DNA of 64,000 nucleotides from Streptomyces sp. NBC_01260 (GCF_036226405.1 NZ_CP108464.1:9052001-9116000); one strand, 5' to 3'. Positions 17,637 through 26,868 are shown, counted from the first letter of the stretch. Notes: generated from the letters alone by a model not told the origin. Numbers and translations are program-made.

Positions 17637-18238
17637 TTACCTGGCGAGACTCACCGTGGCGTCGGCGTGGTCGATCTCGCCCAGGACCAGCTTGGGCTGG
17701 TCGGGGTCGACCAGGCGCAGGGGGACGCCGAGCTGGTAGTCGCCGCGGGTCGCGTGCGGCGGCAGCGAAGGGTCCTCAAGGTCCAATGGTTCCCTGCCGA
17801 CCAGTGTGACCTGGCGGCCGCTGCGCCAACAAGCATGCTGATTTGCCAACTGAACTGCGTCGTGCCACACCCGCTACGGCGACAGACGACCCTCATACCT
17901 GCACGCGCTCTATCCGGGTGGTTGGGCATGAACGCCAGGACGGTCCTGTAGCCGGGGCCCTCGGTCACGCCGAAGACGTGGCCGCGCCCGGCCGCGAGGG
18001 CCGTGCCCACCTCGTTCAGCCCGCCGTCGACGTCGTTGCGTAGGCGCAGCGGCCAGGAGGCCGGAAGACCGTCGATCTCGGCAGGGGAGGACGTGATCAG
18101 GATGCCGTTGCCGGACTGGCGAACGTCCAGGTGCTGCATTCCCTCGGTGGAGTGGAACGCGGTGCCGAACCACTCCGTGGTCGGCTGGCCGCTCTCGCTC
18201 CGGGGGCGGCGCGGCTTGTGCTGCTTGTGACGTCCCAT
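17637..18238 (-). pseudogene. hypothetical protein interrupted by repeat
   Basis: The 5' part (start 18238, MGRHKQHKPRRPRSE ... STEGMQHLDVRQSGNG ... AFMPNHPDRA) reads well to about 17900. The 3' part, in another frame, reads GREPLDLEDPSLPPHATRGD ... LVLGEIDHADATVSLAR and stops at 17637. Between them lies the GCCAAC-rich repeat (17825-17863). It may be one gene split by a short insertion, or two truncated neighbours. The family is not recognised. Confidence 0.45.
17825..17863. repeat. GTTGGCAA boundary block, type A (right of terpene gene)
   Basis: On the minus strand it reads ACGACGCAGTTCAGTTGGCAA followed by ATCAGCATGCTTGTTGGC. The same block with five differences occurs on the plus strand at 36525-36562. 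It is oriented opposite to the type B cluster at 14866, so the two flank the terpene cyclase gene in inverted orientation. Confidence 0.6.
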
Positions 18239-18481
18239 GCTGTGCCTCGCAGACGTGGCCCCGTGCGCGGGCCGATCGGTCCGCTGAACCCACCAACCGG
18301 CAGCACGCCGACCGGGCTACGCCCGGGGCTCGCCGTTCACTCACCCGGCCCACCCGGCTGTCGGATTGAGCACGCTGTTGACCGAACGTGGGACCGAGCG
18401 GCCCCCGGTCTTGACCGAGAGTGCCGGTGCGCGAGACGGTTGGCGCAACTAAGCGCAACCGACTCGACACGGGAGAGCGCC

Positions 18482-18748
18482 ATGACGTTACGGTTCGTCG
18501 GGATCGACCCGAACACGGGAGGCGGTGGGTCGCCGACGGTGTGGGTGGAGGAAGAGAGCGCCGACCTGGTCCTCCAGGGTGCGGAGGCCGAAGCGTTGTT
18601 GAAGGCGATGATCGGCGGGACCGAGTGGGTACCTGGCCACGCGGTGGGCGTCCCGCCGCACGAGACGGTGATCCGTATCCCGGTGCGGATGGCGTCGATT
18701 CTGAGGGAGGCGTGTGATGTCGCAGAGCAGCGTTCCGGACTTCGCTGA
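18482..18748 (+). CDS. small hypothetical protein upstream of DUF6879 gene
   Basis: 88 residues starting at ATG 18482 (MTLRFVGIDPNTGGGGSPTV) with a GGGAGAG ribosome site. It ends overlapping the DUF6879 gene, so the two are translationally linked. Genes of this size and sequence type precede DUF6879/XRE pairs in Streptomyces; the function is unknown. Confidence 0.7.
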   Translation: MTLRFVGIDPNTGGGGSPTVWVEEESADLVLQGAEAEALLKAMIGGTEWVPGHAVGVPPHETVIRIPVRMASILREACDVAEQRSGLR

Positions 18749-19250
18749 ACTGCTGAGGGGCGCTCAGCACAGCGCGGTGCATCTGGAGATGCGCGACCAC
18801 TACGGCGTTGGCGATGAGGCCGAAGAGATCGCTCAGTTCGCGCGGACCGGCGAAATCACGCTGGACCCCACTGCCCGCTGGTGGCCCGAGTGGCTCGGTC
18901 TGGTCAAGGAGACCCTGGCCCGGGGCGTGGTGATGCGCCGCGCGCGGATCGTCTCGGAGCCGGTGACCGACTACATCCGGTGGGAGCACGCGGTGACCGA
19001 GATGAACGTGGGCGCTGGCGAACAGGTCCGCTGGTTGCCCCGCCGCAACGCCTCGGACATCGCCCTGCCGGGCAACGACTACTGGCTGATCGACGGACGC
19101 CTCGCGATGTTCCACTTCTTCAGCGGCGACGGCGACTGGGTGGCCCCCGGCTGCGAGATCACCGAGGACCCGGCCGCGGTGCGCCTGTGCGCGGCCGCGT
19201 TCGAGACCGTCTGGGAGCGCGGCATCCCGCACGAGAAGTACACCGTCTAG
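18717..19250 (+). CDS. DUF6879 family protein
   Basis: 177 residues. ATG 18717 is preceded by GGGAGG at 6-nt spacing; a GTG one codon earlier is less suitable. The sequence FAELLRGAQHSAVHLEMRDHY ends with a YIRWEH segment and the late DYWLIDGRLAMFHFF typical of the family. DUF6879 proteins usually sit beside an XRE regulator with a DUF5753 domain, as here, and are thought to work with it. Molecular role unknown. Confidence 0.85.
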   Translation: MSQSSVPDFAELLRGAQHSAVHLEMRDHYGVGDEAEEIAQFARTGEITLDPTARWWPEWLGLVKETLARGVVMRRARIVSEPVTDYIRWEHAVTEMNVGAGEQVRWLPRRNASDIALPGNDYWLIDGRLAMFHFFSGDGDWVAPGCEITEDPAAVRLCAAAFETVWERGIPHEKYTV

Positions 19251-19266
19251 GCCCCTGAGCAGCCAC

Positions 19267-20115
19267 ATGACCGCATCTCCATCGTCCAGCGCCCAGGGAG
19301 CCCGCGAGGCGCTCGCCGTGCGGTTGCAGCACCTGCGCAAAGACGCCGGCCTCACCGGGCGCGAACTCTCCGCCCGGTGCGGCTGGCACCCCGCGAAGAC
19401 CACCCGGATCCAGAAGGGCGCCGCCCCGCCCTCCGATACGGACATCCGCACCTGGTGCCAGGCGTGCGGCGCCGACGACCAGGCCGACGACCTGATTGCC
19501 ACCGCCCGCGCCGTCGACTCCATGTACCTGGAGTGGCGCCGCCTGCACCAGGGCGGCATGCGCAAGGTCCAGGAAGACTTCTACGCCCTCTACGAGCGCA
19601 CCCGCGTCTGCCGGGCGTACCTCTCCAACGTGCCGCCCGGGTTCCTCCAGACCCCCGGCTTCGCGACCGCCCTCATGAACCAGATCACCAGCTTCCAGGG
19701 CACTCCGAACGACGTCTCCGAAGCTGTCGCCGCCCGCGTCGCCCGCTCCCGGTTCCTCTACGAGGGCGGCCGGCTCTTCGTCGTCCTCATCGAGGAGTCC
19801 GTCCTGCGTTTCCGCACCGCAGACCCCGATGCCATGCGCGGGCAGTTGCGCCACCTCCTGGCCGTGATGCCGCTCGCGTCCGTCTCGCTGGGGATCATCC
19901 CGTTCACCGCGCAGCGCACCGTGTGGCCGCTCGAGGCGTTCTATTTGCATGACGACTTCCAGGCCGTGGTGGAGACACTCACCGCAGAGATCAACGTGAC
20001 GCAGCCGCGCGAGCTCGCCGACTACGCGAAGGCGTTCACCGGCCTCGCGGAGATGGCCGTGTACGGCGACGCCGCCCGCACGCTCATCCAGGCCGCGATC
20101 GATGCCCTGGAGTGA
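19267..20115 (+). CDS. XRE-family HTH regulator with DUF5753 domain
   Basis: 282 residues. The N-terminal HTH reads LRKDAGLTGRELSARCGWHP; the rest is the DUF5753 domain (QTPGFATALM, VARSRFLYEG, FVVLIEESVLRFR, and the late PLEAFYLHDDFQAVVETLT). These regulators are very common in Streptomyces, often paired with small DUF397-type or DUF6879 partners. Start at ATG 19267, 16 nt after the DUF6879 stop, hence one operon of three genes. Confidence 0.92.
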   Translation: MTASPSSSAQGAREALAVRLQHLRKDAGLTGRELSARCGWHPAKTTRIQKGAAPPSDTDIRTWCQACGADDQADDLIATARAVDSMYLEWRRLHQGGMRKVQEDFYALYERTRVCRAYLSNVPPGFLQTPGFATALMNQITSFQGTPNDVSEAVAARVARSRFLYEGGRLFVVLIEESVLRFRTADPDAMRGQLRHLLAVMPLASVSLGIIPFTAQRTVWPLEAFYLHDDFQAVVETLTAEINVTQPRELADYAKAFTGLAEMAVYGDAARTLIQAAIDALE

Positions 20116-20211
20116 ACCTCCGCAATTACTCGCAACTTCGTTGAGGACGGGCCCCAACGCTGCGTAGCGTCGAAGTCACCGACGAACCACCGGCCGGAGA
20201 GGCGGGTCCCC

Positions 20212-20394
20212 ATGCGCGTACATACCGACACCCCCGCCCCCGAGCCGGTGGGCCGCGGCCTCCAGTCGCCCGCCTACGGCATCCCCTCACCGGCCCTGCT
20301 GGCCCGCGCGGACCGGGGCTTCGCCAGGTTCCTCGCTCCGCGGACCGAGGACCAGGACGACAGGCACGGCGACGGCGAGGACCCCCAGCGGTGA
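20212..20394 (+). CDS. small hypothetical protein
   Basis: 60 residues, ATG start after a GGAGAGGCGGG stretch. It contains IPSPALLARADRGFARFLAP; a similar ALLARADRGL string occurs in non-coding sequence near 56440, so the family is mobile or repeated. Its TGA overlaps the GTG of the next gene (GTGA). Confidence 0.55.
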   Translation: MRVHTDTPAPEPVGRGLQSPAYGIPSPALLARADRGFARFLAPRTEDQDDRHGDGEDPQR

Positions 20395-20903
20395 CCGCCG
20401 GCCACCCGCGCGAAGACGCCCCAGCAGCAAGGCCCGCCGTGCACACCAGCGCCCACACGGTCCTGTACGACCCCGACGGCCTCATCGAGGCGGAGCTCCC
20501 GCTCGACCGCGAGTCGTACGAGTGTCTCGTCACGGCCGTCCTCGCATGGACCGGGGAGGACACGCTCACCACCCGAGACCTGGAGCAGATCGCCCTCCAG
20601 CTCACAGGTCACGCCCGCGCGGTCGCCGCCGACGTCCGCCGCCGCGCCGACCAGCTGCCCAAGGACAGCGGGCCGAAGGCACTCGCCGACGTCGTCCTGC
20701 GTGAGGCGGAAGGCCGGCTGTCCACGATGATCGAGGGCACCGTCCGCTGCGCCCAGAGCCGTGCGCGGCTTGTTCGTGCCCTCTACGCACGCCTGGACCG
20801 CCTGGAGACCGCAACCGGTCAGCCTGCCGCGCCCTCAGCCGATCAGGGCGTGTCACCCTCCCATACCCACGGACCGCCAGGACGGCTGAAGGTAGGCCCG
20901 TAG
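20391..20903 (+). CDS. DUF6415-like hypothetical protein
   Basis: 170 residues, GTG start overlapping the previous stop. Mostly helical: a TLTTRDLEQIALQLTGHARA segment, then LADVVLREAEGRLS, and a disordered Pro-rich tail. This pattern of a helical domain preceded by a tiny coupled gene matches Streptomyces DUF6415-type proteins. No enzymatic motif is visible. Confidence 0.6.
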   Translation: MTAGHPREDAPAARPAVHTSAHTVLYDPDGLIEAELPLDRESYECLVTAVLAWTGEDTLTTRDLEQIALQLTGHARAVAADVRRRADQLPKDSGPKALADVVLREAEGRLSTMIEGTVRCAQSRARLVRALYARLDRLETATGQPAAPSADQGVSPSHTHGPPGRLKVGP

Positions 20904-21102
20904 GAGGCCCGCCCGCCCGGCCCGTATGCGCTATGAGGGGTGATCAGGTACGCGCCGGTGGTGATCTCCTCTTCAGTCCAGCCGGTCACCTCGATCAGCT
21001 GCCCGTCCGCCCACCGGTCAGCTCGCGGTAGTCGCGGCCGGGCTGTGGCCCGTGCTCCGGGTCATCACGCTCGCTGCCGCACACCCTCGGTCCCTGTGTC
21101 AT
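20853..21102 (-). pseudogene. short hypothetical gene with one-base frameshift
   Basis: Minus strand from ATG 21102: MTQGPRVCGSERDD ... GRDYREL. After restoring one G near 21019 it continues RWADGQLIEVTGWTEEEITT and GAYLITPHSAYGPG, stopping at 20853. About 83 codons, overlapping the end of the previous gene antisense. Probable real small gene with a frame break or sequencing slip. Confidence 0.4.
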
Positions 21103-21429
21103 GCGACCAGTCTGGTGCGACGCGGGTCCACCAGCACGGGAATCGGCGCGACTTCACCACGAAGAGTCCCTGCCCGCTGCGCAGCCCATACAGGTGCAAC
21201 ACCAGCCTGTGGCAGTGAAACGCGACCGGTGAAACGCTCCTGCACGTTTCACCCCTGAACTGCGCCGATGCCCTGGATGGAGGTGCGTGGAGCCGGTGCA
21301 GGGCCGTGCGTTGCAGGCCCCCGCCATGTTCGGTGGCTGCCGGTAGGGTCGTGCGGATGATCGGGCAGCGAGCACGGACGCGCGTGTCCAGACGTGACAA
21401 GAAAATCGAACACACGATCTAATGCGGGG
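21103..21429. other. intergenic, contains GTGAAACG half-sites
   Basis: No gene is visible. The stretch holds an inverted repeat GGTGAAACG-N8-CGTTTCACC (21228-21253) and a further direct copy CAGTGAAACG just upstream. The half-site resembles half of the ParB site parS, but in outward orientation. It could be a terminator stem or a regulator site for the gene at 21430. Confidence 0.35.
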
Positions 21430-21672
21430 ATGAATGCCCCCACCTTCCCTGCCGACCTGGTGCAGGCCCAGCGCGACCTCAACGCCACGTACGACGCCCT
21501 CGCAGCACCCCGCCAGCACGGCAACACCGCACTGCGCCGCCGCCTGCTTCTCCTGTCCGCCCGCATCTGGTGGCACCCCTTCTGGAACACCCGACCGCCC
21601 GGCAGGCCGGCGGACCGGATTGAGCTGCGCCGTCAGGCCCGCGGCGACTATCGCGGAGTGAGGGCGGCATGA
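21430..21672 (+). CDS. small hypothetical protein
   Basis: 80 residues starting at ATG 21430 (MNAPTFPADLVQAQRDLNAT). Helical, basic C-terminus with LRRRLLLLSARIWWHPFW and a closing RIELRRQARG. Proteins with this 'VQAQRD-N-TY-AL ... RRLL-S-R-WWHPFW' layout are frequent in Streptomyces accessory regions; the function is unknown. Confidence 0.6.
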   Translation: MNAPTFPADLVQAQRDLNATYDALAAPRQHGNTALRRRLLLLSARIWWHPFWNTRPPGRPADRIELRRQARGDYRGVRAA

Positions 21673-21729
21673 GTGTCGATGCCCCGACCGATCGGCAGGT
21701 CCAGATCCGCTCCGCCGCTCCGCCCGTGA

Positions 21730-24700
21730 CTAGGACGGACGACACGGCGGCTCGTACGGTTTGTCGGGCAGGTAGTGCTTCCATTCCTGCCCGCTGATGG
21801 GATCGCCCGCCGAGTCGCAGAGGTCGGCGATGACCCGTTCCGGGTTGGTGTCCCATATCTCGACGCCCGCGGATGCCCTGACGATGGCGAGGAATTCGCC
21901 GTCCGGGCTGAACTGGAGTGCGTAGAAATCGGCGGCGCGCGATGAGCTGGGCAGGTAGGAGTATCGTCTGGGATACTTCGGATCGGTCAGGTCCCAGATC
22001 TCGGGACGTTCGTCGGCAAGGATGGTTTTCGTCGCGGTCAGGGCGAGGTGGGTTCCATCGGGGCTGAAGGCGATCGTGCCGCCATGAACGCCCACGGTGA
22101 CGCGAGACAGCTCCTCGGTGAGCCGGTGTCCTTCGACGCGCCACAGCCTCAGCGTGCCCCCATTGTCGTAGACGGCGAGCAGCTTGCCGTCCGGCCGGAA
22201 CGCGACGTGCACTGAGTCGATTCCGGTCTCAACGGGGCGCGCCCACTGCTCCTCGGGCTGCGCTGGGTTGGTGAGGTCCCAGCTCTCCAACTTCTGTGCG
22301 GGCTGGGGCTGGGGATCGTCCGGGTCGGCGAAGGGGGAATTGGTGAGGAGGAGCGACTTACCATCGGGGGAGAAGTCGAGCTTTGTGGTCGCCGCATGGA
22401 TTCGGGCGATCTGCCGCGGGCGTTTGGGGTTCGCGATGTCGTAGAGCCGTACGACGGGTGTCTTGTGGTTGTTGTCTCTGAAGCCGTTCATGTCGGACAC
22501 GGCCAGGACGGGCTCGGTGGGACTGAAGGCGATCGCCGCCACACCGTTGTCCAACTCGTCGATGGTAGCCAGCGGTGCGCTTCTTCGGGGCGCCGAGGTG
22601 CTGCGCAGCCGCAGACCGACTTTCTCCTGCTTCTTGCCCTTCTTGTCGACCCTACTGCCCTCGTACACTTCCACGTCGGCGAGGAGGCGTCCGTCCGGGC
22701 TGAGGGCGATATCCCCGCCGGTGAACATGTCGGGGGAGCGGGTCGCGGCCAAGAGCGTGGCCGAGTCCGGCATCTCTGTCACGTCCCACAGGTAGTTCAA
22801 GCCCACTCCTTGAAGAGCAATCAGTTGCCTCTTGCCTGCCAACCGGTAGTCGAACTGGCCTCCGGTTCCGGGCGTCGCTGGAAGGAATGCCTCGGCACCT
22901 GGTTGGGCGGAGTTGTTGATGTAGAAAACGCGCACGCCGTGGTCGGTGGCCTGCAACAGTCTGCGGGGCTTGGCGGGGTCGAACAGGACCATCCCCACCT
23001 CGTCGCCGCTTCCCTGGCCGCCGCCCGACGCCCCGGACAGAAGTGCGCCGGGAACGAGGGTCTTCTGGTAGATCCATACTCGCCAGGTGCTGCCGCAGGT
23101 CCCGGCGACGTAGTCGCGGGTCGGGTTGAACGCTAGGGAATTCAGGCCTTCGTAGCAGGAGGTGGATGTGTCGATCGTCGAGTCGTCCTTCTTCTTCTCC
23201 ATCTTTCGGGGCTTGTCGGGCGCGTCTAACTCCCACAGCCCGAGCTTGTCCCCATTCTTCACGGCGAGGGGAGCTGCGAGCATCCGTCCGGTGGGGTTGA
23301 AGGCCACCCGGTGCAGCGGTCTGGGGTTTATGAGAATGCTGCGGCCGTACGATGCCCCCTTGAGCATGGCGACGCGCTCGGGGCGCCCGGAGTCGGCCGC
23401 CTTCCAGAGCTGGATTCTGCCGTCGTCGCTCATGCTGGCGAGCAGGTCACGTTGGGGGGACACTGCCAGGGAGTCGATCCGCGCCGAATGTGCCCGGAGT
23501 GTGGGCAGTGGTCTCGGTGCGGCCTGGTCGCCGATGTCCCAGACGCGGATCTCACCGGTCGTCAGACCGCCGTACAGGGTCTTGCCGTTCGTGCTGAGGG
23601 CGAGCGCGTGGACGGCGTGGTCCAGCTGCGGCGCGGCGGTCTGCCTCGGGTGGGCGGGATCCGATATGTCCCACAGCTGCACCCGCGCCGTTTTCGGCCG
23701 ACGCTTGTCGTAGGTGACTGCGGCGAGTGTCTGGCCGTCCCGGCTGATCGTGACCGGGCCGATCACGCCCGCTCCGACCCGCGCGGAGCCGCCCGGGAAG
23801 CGCAGCTCGATCCTGTCTAAGACAGAGATTGCGAGGATGCGGCCGTCACCGCTGTAGGCGAGGTCTTGGGCAGGTTCTTCTGCGTTGATCACACCGGGCG
23901 TGCGCCGGCTGTTGAGTAGCGCCCCGCGCCCCGCGTCTTTGTTCATCCGGTACGAGACCAGGCTGAGCTGCTTGGCCAGACCGGGCTGCTGGTCACGGAG
24001 GTCCTCGGATTCGGCGGCGAGGTACCGGGCCAAGTCGCGTTCGCCCGCCCGCTCGGCCCGCCGCTGGAAGGCGACGGAACCGATCAGCCCGTATGTGGCG
24101 AGCACGACCAGAGCCACGAGGAACGCCACCGCGATTCGGACCCGGCGCACACCCCGGCGCTCCTGATGCCAAGAGGCGTCCACGAACTTGGCGAGCTCAG
24201 ACTCCGGTTCGACGGCGCTCACCGGTGACGACTCGGCGCGTTCCCGTACAGCAACCAGCCTGCTCCCCCGGTACAGCAACGAGGATTCCCTCCCGGCTTT
24301 CTCCCAGGCCCGGGCATCGGCGGCGAGTTGCTGTCGGGCGCGTAGCCAGTCCCGGTCCGCGTCGACCCACTCCGTCAGCCGGGGCCAGGCGCGCAGCAGC
24401 GTCTCGTGGCTGATGCGCGCGGAGTCGTGATCGAGCGTGAGTAGGCGGGCTTCGGTGAACTGGTCAATGGCCCGCTGTGCGGCCGCTGTGTCAGGCAGCC
24501 CATGCAGAAGCGCGGAGCGGTCCACCGGCTGGGCTGTGTCGGCGGAGTCCTCTCCCACGCGCACCAGCCGGGGCAACATGAGCCGTACGGCTTCCCGGCC
24601 CTGCAGGTCGAGCCCGTCGTACGTGTCGTCGGCGGTGGTCTTGATCGCCTCCGCGATACCACCGGCGGCCCGGTACTGGGCGACGGTGAGCCGCGATCCG

Positions 24701-26265
24701 GCGCGGCGCAGCCAGGTCGCCCACAGGACATGGGACAGCAGCGGCAGTGCCCCCGCGGCCGGCTGCCGGTCTGCTGTCGCGCCGAACTCGTGCAGGATCA
24801 CGTCGGCGAGGCCCTCGTCGAGGACCAGCCCCCCGGCGGCGGCTGGTCCCTCGATGGCGGCGTGGAGTTCGTCGGCGGTCATCGGCTCGACCAACAGCTG
24901 GGTGTCGCGCAGAGCGGCGAGCAGTTCGGGGTGCGCGGCCGCCTGACCGTAAAAGTCCGCCCGGAGCGCGAGCACCACCAGCGCCCCCGGCCGGCACCCG
25001 CCCGAAAGCCGGGCCAGGGCAGTTACCGCCCGCAGGAACGCGGTGCGCTCCGACGGGTCCGTGCACAGCGTGAACAGTTCCTCCAGCTGATCGACAACGA
25101 CGATCAGCCTCTGCTCCGGCCGGCCGGCCAGCAGCCGTTCGGCCAGCTCGGCCGCGCGGTCGGGATCCTCCCGGATCAGATCGACGGACTCGGGGCTGGT
25201 GTCGAACCGAGCTGCCAGCCGCCGCAGCGGGCTTCTGCCGGGGGTGAGGCGCAGGGAGAGCCAGGAGGTGGTGCCGAGCAAGCCCCGCTCACGCAGCCCG
25301 GCCATGAGACCGGAGCTGAGCAGAGAGGTCTTTCCCGAACCGGACGGGCCCACCAGAACCAGCGGGCCCGGCTCATCCGTCGCGGCCACCTCCGTCAGCG
25401 CGGCGAACACCCGCTCCGTCATACCGTCACGCCCGAAGAACACGTCGGCGTCGTCCACCCCGAAGGCATCCAAGCCCAGATACGGGCAGCGGCCGGGCGC
25501 GGGCTCCGCTTCCTCTGGAGGACCCGCCTGCGTTGGCACCGCCGAGTTCGGTGCGATGACGAGGTGTCCCGAGCGGTCCCCGGCCTGACGCCGGGGCAGC
25601 GGCCCCTGCCGGTCACTCATCGCCCGGAAAACCCCGTCGAACACGGCATCAAGGGTCAGCGGCTGGAGCCCGCGCGGGTCGCCGTGCGTCAGCAGCTCGA
25701 TGAGCGCACCGGTGAACGCGGTGTGCACGGCGTGGGGAGGCGCGAGAGCCAGTTGTTCGGCGGACCCCATGAGGTACATGCCGTGCGCGGGCGTCATTGT
25801 GAACGCAGGCAGGGACGGGCTGCCGCTCAAGGAGACCCGCCCGGAGAAGCAGCAGTCGAGTACGACGACAACGGACGACGCCCGGCTCGCCTCCAGCGCC
25901 TGGCGCAGCGAGGAGAACGACAGTGCCTGGTGCTCGGCCATTCCAGGGGTGAGGCGGTCGGTGCTGGTCGCCGCCAGGTACAGCTCCCCGTCCGGACCGA
26001 GCAGACCATGCCCGATGAAGTAGACCAGCAGCACGGTTTCCGCGCGCTGCGCCTCCTCGGTGACGGCCCGCGCCATGGTCTGCGCGTCGGCCGGGTCAAG
26101 CAGCGGGCGCAGGTGGTCGGGCCGCACCCCACAGCGTTCGATCAAGGCGGTGCGCAGATCCTGGCAGGAGGTGGCGACTGCGGGCACCGACGTCAGCAGG
26201 GCGCCTTCGTGCGTGGCGGTCGCGATCAGCAGGACCCGTACGCCCGCGCCGGACAGGTCCGTCAT
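21730..26265 (-). CDS. caspase-STAND NTPase-WD40 conflict protein
   Basis: 1511 residues. Residues 1-240 are a caspase-like (C14) protease with the His of FIGHGL (H86) and the Cys of LDCCFSG (C139). Residues 255-640 are an nSTAND1-type NTPase starting CPYLGLDAF, with Walker A GPSGSGKTS (about 305) and Walker B VVVDQLEELF (about 388). A membrane helix follows at about 709-731. The C-terminal half is a string of WD40-like blades (repeats such as LALSTNGKTLYGG, FSPDGTHLAL). STAND proteins act as switches: the propeller senses a ligand, the NTPase oligomerises and the protease is released. Its start overlaps the EACC1 gene by 4 nt. Confidence 0.9.
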   Translation of the reverse strand: MTDLSGAGVRVLLIATATHEGALLTSVPAVATSCQDLRTALIERCGVRPDHLRPLLDPADAQTMARAVTEEAQRAETVLLVYFIGHGLLGPDGELYLAATSTDRLTPGMAEHQALSFSSLRQALEASRASSVVVVLDCCFSGRVSLSGSPSLPAFTMTPAHGMYLMGSAEQLALAPPHAVHTAFTGALIELLTHGDPRGLQPLTLDAVFDGVFRAMSDRQGPLPRRQAGDRSGHLVIAPNSAVPTQAGPPEEAEPAPGRCPYLGLDAFGVDDADVFFGRDGMTERVFAALTEVAATDEPGPLVLVGPSGSGKTSLLSSGLMAGLRERGLLGTTSWLSLRLTPGRSPLRRLAARFDTSPESVDLIREDPDRAAELAERLLAGRPEQRLIVVVDQLEELFTLCTDPSERTAFLRAVTALARLSGGCRPGALVVLALRADFYGQAAAHPELLAALRDTQLLVEPMTADELHAAIEGPAAAGGLVLDEGLADVILHEFGATADRQPAAGALPLLSHVLWATWLRRAGSRLTVAQYRAAGGIAEAIKTTADDTYDGLDLQGREAVRLMLPRLVRVGEDSADTAQPVDRSALLHGLPDTAAAQRAIDQFTEARLLTLDHDSARISHETLLRAWPRLTEWVDADRDWLRARQQLAADARAWEKAGRESSLLYRGSRLVAVRERAESSPVSAVEPESELAKFVDASWHQERRGVRRVRIAVAFLVALVVLATYGLIGSVAFQRRAERAGERDLARYLAAESEDLRDQQPGLAKQLSLVSYRMNKDAGRGALLNSRRTPGVINAEEPAQDLAYSGDGRILAISVLDRIELRFPGGSARVGAGVIGPVTISRDGQTLAAVTYDKRRPKTARVQLWDISDPAHPRQTAAPQLDHAVHALALSTNGKTLYGGLTTGEIRVWDIGDQAAPRPLPTLRAHSARIDSLAVSPQRDLLASMSDDGRIQLWKAADSGRPERVAMLKGASYGRSILINPRPLHRVAFNPTGRMLAAPLAVKNGDKLGLWELDAPDKPRKMEKKKDDSTIDTSTSCYEGLNSLAFNPTRDYVAGTCGSTWRVWIYQKTLVPGALLSGASGGGQGSGDEVGMVLFDPAKPRRLLQATDHGVRVFYINNSAQPGAEAFLPATPGTGGQFDYRLAGKRQLIALQGVGLNYLWDVTEMPDSATLLAATRSPDMFTGGDIALSPDGRLLADVEVYEGSRVDKKGKKQEKVGLRLRSTSAPRRSAPLATIDELDNGVAAIAFSPTEPVLAVSDMNGFRDNNHKTPVVRLYDIANPKRPRQIARIHAATTKLDFSPDGKSLLLTNSPFADPDDPQPQPAQKLESWDLTNPAQPEEQWARPVETGIDSVHVAFRPDGKLLAVYDNGGTLRLWRVEGHRLTEELSRVTVGVHGGTIAFSPDGTHLALTATKTILADERPEIWDLTDPKYPRRYSYLPSSSRAADFYALQFSPDGEFLAIVRASAGVEIWDTNPERVIADLCDSAGDPISGQEWKHYLPDKPYEPPCRPS

Positions 26266-26666
26266 GGCAGCTCGCGACGCTCGGCCCCGCCCGTGTCTCC
26301 TTGTTGTCGGCTCAACAGATCGGTGACCTCGGTCACTTGCTGCTGCAGGGCGTCAGCGTCGAGACCGGATACCCGCTTCGCGGTCAGCTCCAGCGAACTA
26401 CGGTCCGGGAGCGTGACCTTGATTTGTACATCACCCCGGCGGGTGCGCAGCCAGGCGATGAGACCGGTAGCGAACGCGCTCGCCGCACCGGCCGGGCCGA
26501 GTGCGACCGACAGGGCGTCCAGCACCGGGCCCAGCGTGCCGGTCTTCGGCGGCCGCTCCACGCTGTCGACCCGCCCCCGCAACTCCTGAGAATCGACCAA
26601 CCATCCCCGTAAGGAACGGAGTTTTTCTCCTCCGTCGGGGCCTTCTGCGATCACCGTGACGTCCAT
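26262..26666 (-). CDS. effector-associated constant component EACC1
   Basis: 134 residues: a β-rich start (VTVIAEGPDGGEKLRSLRGW), an Ala/Gly-rich membrane-like helix (AGAASAFATGLIAWLRTR), a strand pair with VQIKVTLPDRSSLELTAKRV, and a helical end. This is the layout of EACC1, the constant small partner of many NTP-dependent conflict systems with caspase or trypsin effectors (Aravind and colleagues). The 4-nt overlap with the caspase-STAND gene supports a two-protein module. It probably helps couple detection to effector activation. Confidence 0.82.
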   Translation of the reverse strand: MDVTVIAEGPDGGEKLRSLRGWLVDSQELRGRVDSVERPPKTGTLGPVLDALSVALGPAGAASAFATGLIAWLRTRRGDVQIKVTLPDRSSLELTAKRVSGLDADALQQQVTEVTDLLSRQQGDTGGAERRELP

Positions 26667-26767
26667 GGCTCCCCCGTTCTCACCGCATGAGATACGCGGC
26701 TGTCAATTGCGACTCCTGAGGTTAGCGATGTTCGCCGCTGCGAAAAAGACCGCACCCGGACGGGCGA

Positions 26768-26868
26768 GCCGGGGCCGACAGTTCCACACCAAGGCAGCTG
26801 CGGCCAGTTGTCACACGGGTCAGGCTCCGGCCCCCTGCGGCACATCCACGATCCTCACAGTTGTCACA
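26768..26868 (-). repeat. 101-bp solo remnant of an IS110 left end
   Basis: Identical over all 101 bp to 41375-41475, which is the outer part of the region upstream of the IS110 transposase together with its target half-site. No transposase is nearby, so this is a remnant. It includes the internal copy of the target (AGTTGTCACA at 26814-26823) and the junction copy (26859-26868). The junction overlaps the -35 motif of the following CMD/sigma-factor operon. Confidence 0.85.

Noticed and set aside
21228..21253. parS site
   Set aside because: The half-sites point outward (GTGAAACG ... CGTTTCAC) and are 8 nt apart, unlike the compact TGTTTCACGTGAAACA.
24502..26589. 695-codon plus-strand frame opposite the caspase-STAND gene
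   Set aside because: Low-complexity shadow of a well-defined minus-strand gene.
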